Assembly (NCBI GenBank): GCA_030848705.1
Contig: JAUIZM010000013.1
Span: 248,001 to 312,000 of the forward strand
Reading direction: 5' to 3'
Length of the DNA: 64,000 bases
DNA from: Heracleum sosnowskyi
Taxonomy: Eukaryota; Streptophyta; Magnoliopsida; Apiales; Apiaceae
A program made the position numbers and the translations under genes. Of the stretch, positions 62,201-64,000 are shown piece after piece (within the stretch, counting starts at the first letter, position 1; every line of letters starts with the position of its first letter). Below the pieces are notes generated by a model. That model searched no databases, was not told the DNA's origin, and saw nothing but the letters and a program-made list of their open reading frames with translations.

Positions 62201-64000
62201 AATAAAGCTTTACGTGATTTTCATTCATTTATTGAGAGTAACCCTAAATCCTAACAAGTCAATGACGAATCTCACAAGTTTTATCCTTATTCTACATGTA
62301 AGTATCTACGCTCCAAACAAATTTTATGTTTAAACAAGACAATAAAGAAGCTCTAAATGGATTACTTGTTGCGTAAGTCGGGAATAAAGCTCTAAGTGGT
62401 TTGAACTGAGAGGAAACCCTAAAATCTAAAAAGTTGGTAATGTGTATATGAAATTAATTGCTTATTCAATAAGTAAATATCTAAGGGTAAATCAAGTTCA
62501 TTTTTGTTTAAAAAGTCAATAATGAAGATCTAAATGAATTTCTTGTAAAATAAGTCAAGAATAAAGCTTTACGTGATTTTCATTCATTTATTGAGTGTAA
62601 CCCTAAATCCTAACAAGTCAATGACGAGGCTCACAAGTTTTATCCTTATTCTAGATGTAAGTATCTAAGCTCCAAACAAATTTTATGTTTAAACAAGACA
62701 ATAAAGAAGCTCTAAATTGATTACTTGTTGAATAAGTCGGGAATAAAGCTTTACGTGATTTTCATTCATTTATTGAGAGTAACCCTAAATCCTAACAAGT
62801 CAATGCCGAAGCTCACAAGTTTTATCCTTATTCTACATGTAAGTATCTACGCTCCAAACAAATTTTATGTTTAAACAAGACAATAAAGAAGCTCTAAATG
62901 GATTACTTGTTGCATAAGTCGGGAATAAAGCTCTAAGTGGTTTGGATTGAGATGAAACCCTAAAATCTAAGAAGTTGGTAATGTGTATATGAATTTAATT
63001 GCTTAGTCAATAAGTAAATATCTAAGGGTAAATCAATTTCATTTTTATTTAAAAAGTCAATAACGAAGATCTAAATGAATTTCTTGTAAAATAAGTCAAG
63101 AATAAAGCTTTACGTGATTTTCATTCATTTATTGTGAGTAACCCTAAATCCTAACAAGTCAATGACGAGGCTCACGAGTTTTATCCTTATTCTAGATGTA
63201 AGTATCTAAGCTCCAAACAAATTTTATGTCTAAACAAGACAATAAAGAAGCTCTAAATTGATTACTTGTTGAATAAGTCGGGAATAAAGCTTTACGTGAT
63301 TTTCATTCATTTATTGAGAGTAACCCTAAATCCTAACAAGTCAATGACGAAGCTCACAAGTTTTATCCTTATTCTACATGTAAGTATCTAAGCTCCAAAC
63401 AAATTTTATGTTTAAACAAGACAATAAAGAAGCTCTAAATGGATTACTTGTTGAATAAGTCGGGAATAAAGCTCTAAGTGGTTTGAATTGAGAGGAAACC
63501 CTAAAATCTAAAAAGTTGGTAATGTGTATATGAAATTAATTGCTTATTCAATAAGTAAATATCTAAGGGTAAATCAAGTTCATTTTTATTTAAAAAGTCA
63601 ATAATGAAGCTCTAAATGAATTTCTTGTAAAATAAGTCGGGAATAAAGCTTTACGTGATTTTCATTCATTTATTGAGAGTAACCCTAAATCCTAACAAGT
63701 CAATGACGAAGCTCAAAAGTTTTATCCTTATTCTACATGTAAGTATCTAAGCTCCAAACAAATTTTATGTTTAAACAAGACAATAAAGAAGCTCTAAATG
63801 GATTACTTTTTGAATAAGTCGGGAATAAAGCTCTAAGTGGTTTGAATTGAGAGGAAATCCTAAAATCTAAAAAGTTGGTAATGTGTATATGAAATTAATT
63901 TCTTATTCAATAAGTAAATATCTAAGGGTAAATCAAGTTCATTTTTATTTAAAAAGTCAATAATGAAGCTCTAAATGAATTTCTTGTAAAATAAGTCAAG
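56257..64000. repeat. Diverged B/A satellite with 2523- and 5403-bp periodicities
   Basis: B monomers start at 56257, 56980, 57521, 58062, 58421, 58778, 59319, 59860, 60401, 60942, 61301, 61842, 62383, 62924, 63465 and 63824. Most steps are 541 bp (B-A-A); some are 359 bp (B-A). Bases 59860-62382 recur from 62383 at 2523 bp, sharing GCGTAAGTC, GAACTGAGAGG and TTGAGTGTAACC. Bases 57521-58597 recur at 62924-64000 (5403 bp), sharing CTAAGAAGTTGG, TATGTCTAAACAAG and TACTTTTTGAATAAG. One A monomer (58598-58777) lacks 2 bp. Substitutions per monomer are visibly more frequent than in the core array. The last B monomer ends at the window edge. Confidence 0.92.

Noticed and set aside
8475..64000. tRNA, rRNA or other RNA genes within the array
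   Set aside because: No cloverleaf-like or rRNA-like conserved stretches were seen. All sequence is accounted for by A and B monomers.

Overview
The window is a block of plant satellite DNA interrupted once by a DNA transposon. I infer a plant from four things: a CACTA-type (En/Spm-like) element with short plant-style introns inside it, a long CT microsatellite, subterminal sites matching the consensus for the plant TCP transcription factors, and plant telomere-like CCCTAAA words inside each satellite monomer. I cannot name the species. No functional host gene, rRNA, tRNA or CRISPR array is visible.

Layout. (1) 1-3164: head-to-tail copies of an AT-rich 182-bp monomer (type A), ordered into a 7-monomer higher-order repeat of 1274 bp. 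(2) 3165-8474: a 5310-bp CACTA-like element with a 21-bp perfect terminal inverted repeat and a TAT target duplication. Removing it and one TAT restores an exact 182-bp monomer. The inside holds subterminal TGTTGSC-type repeats, three GTGGGNCCCAC boxes, a pyrimidine-rich leader, a (CT)56 run, two small minisatellites and a set of spliceable short exons. No recognisable transposase frame is present, so the element looks non-autonomous and may carry a captured or decayed gene. (3) 8475-39931: the homogenised core of the type A array, almost all exact 182-bp spacing. It is built from 6- to 8-monomer units and overprinted by multi-kilobase duplications of 3458, 4004, 3094 and 4368 bp. (4) 39932-41190: the first appearance of a second, diverged 177-bp monomer (type B), in B-A-A trimers of 541 bp. 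(5) 41191-49380: type A again, with 1092- and 2002-bp periodicities. (6) 49381-64000: mixed B/A array with 24 further B monomers, a 3438-bp tandem duplication, then a more diverged stretch with 2523- and 5403-bp periodicities.

Reading: the left and centre look recently homogenised by unequal exchange or conversion. The right part keeps an older two-monomer organisation and more private mutations. The transposon is a single insertion with intact ends. The sequence alone does not say whether this satellite is centromeric, subtelomeric or interstitial. The monomer length, a telomere-like word and a weak CENP-B-box-like word are noted as leads only.
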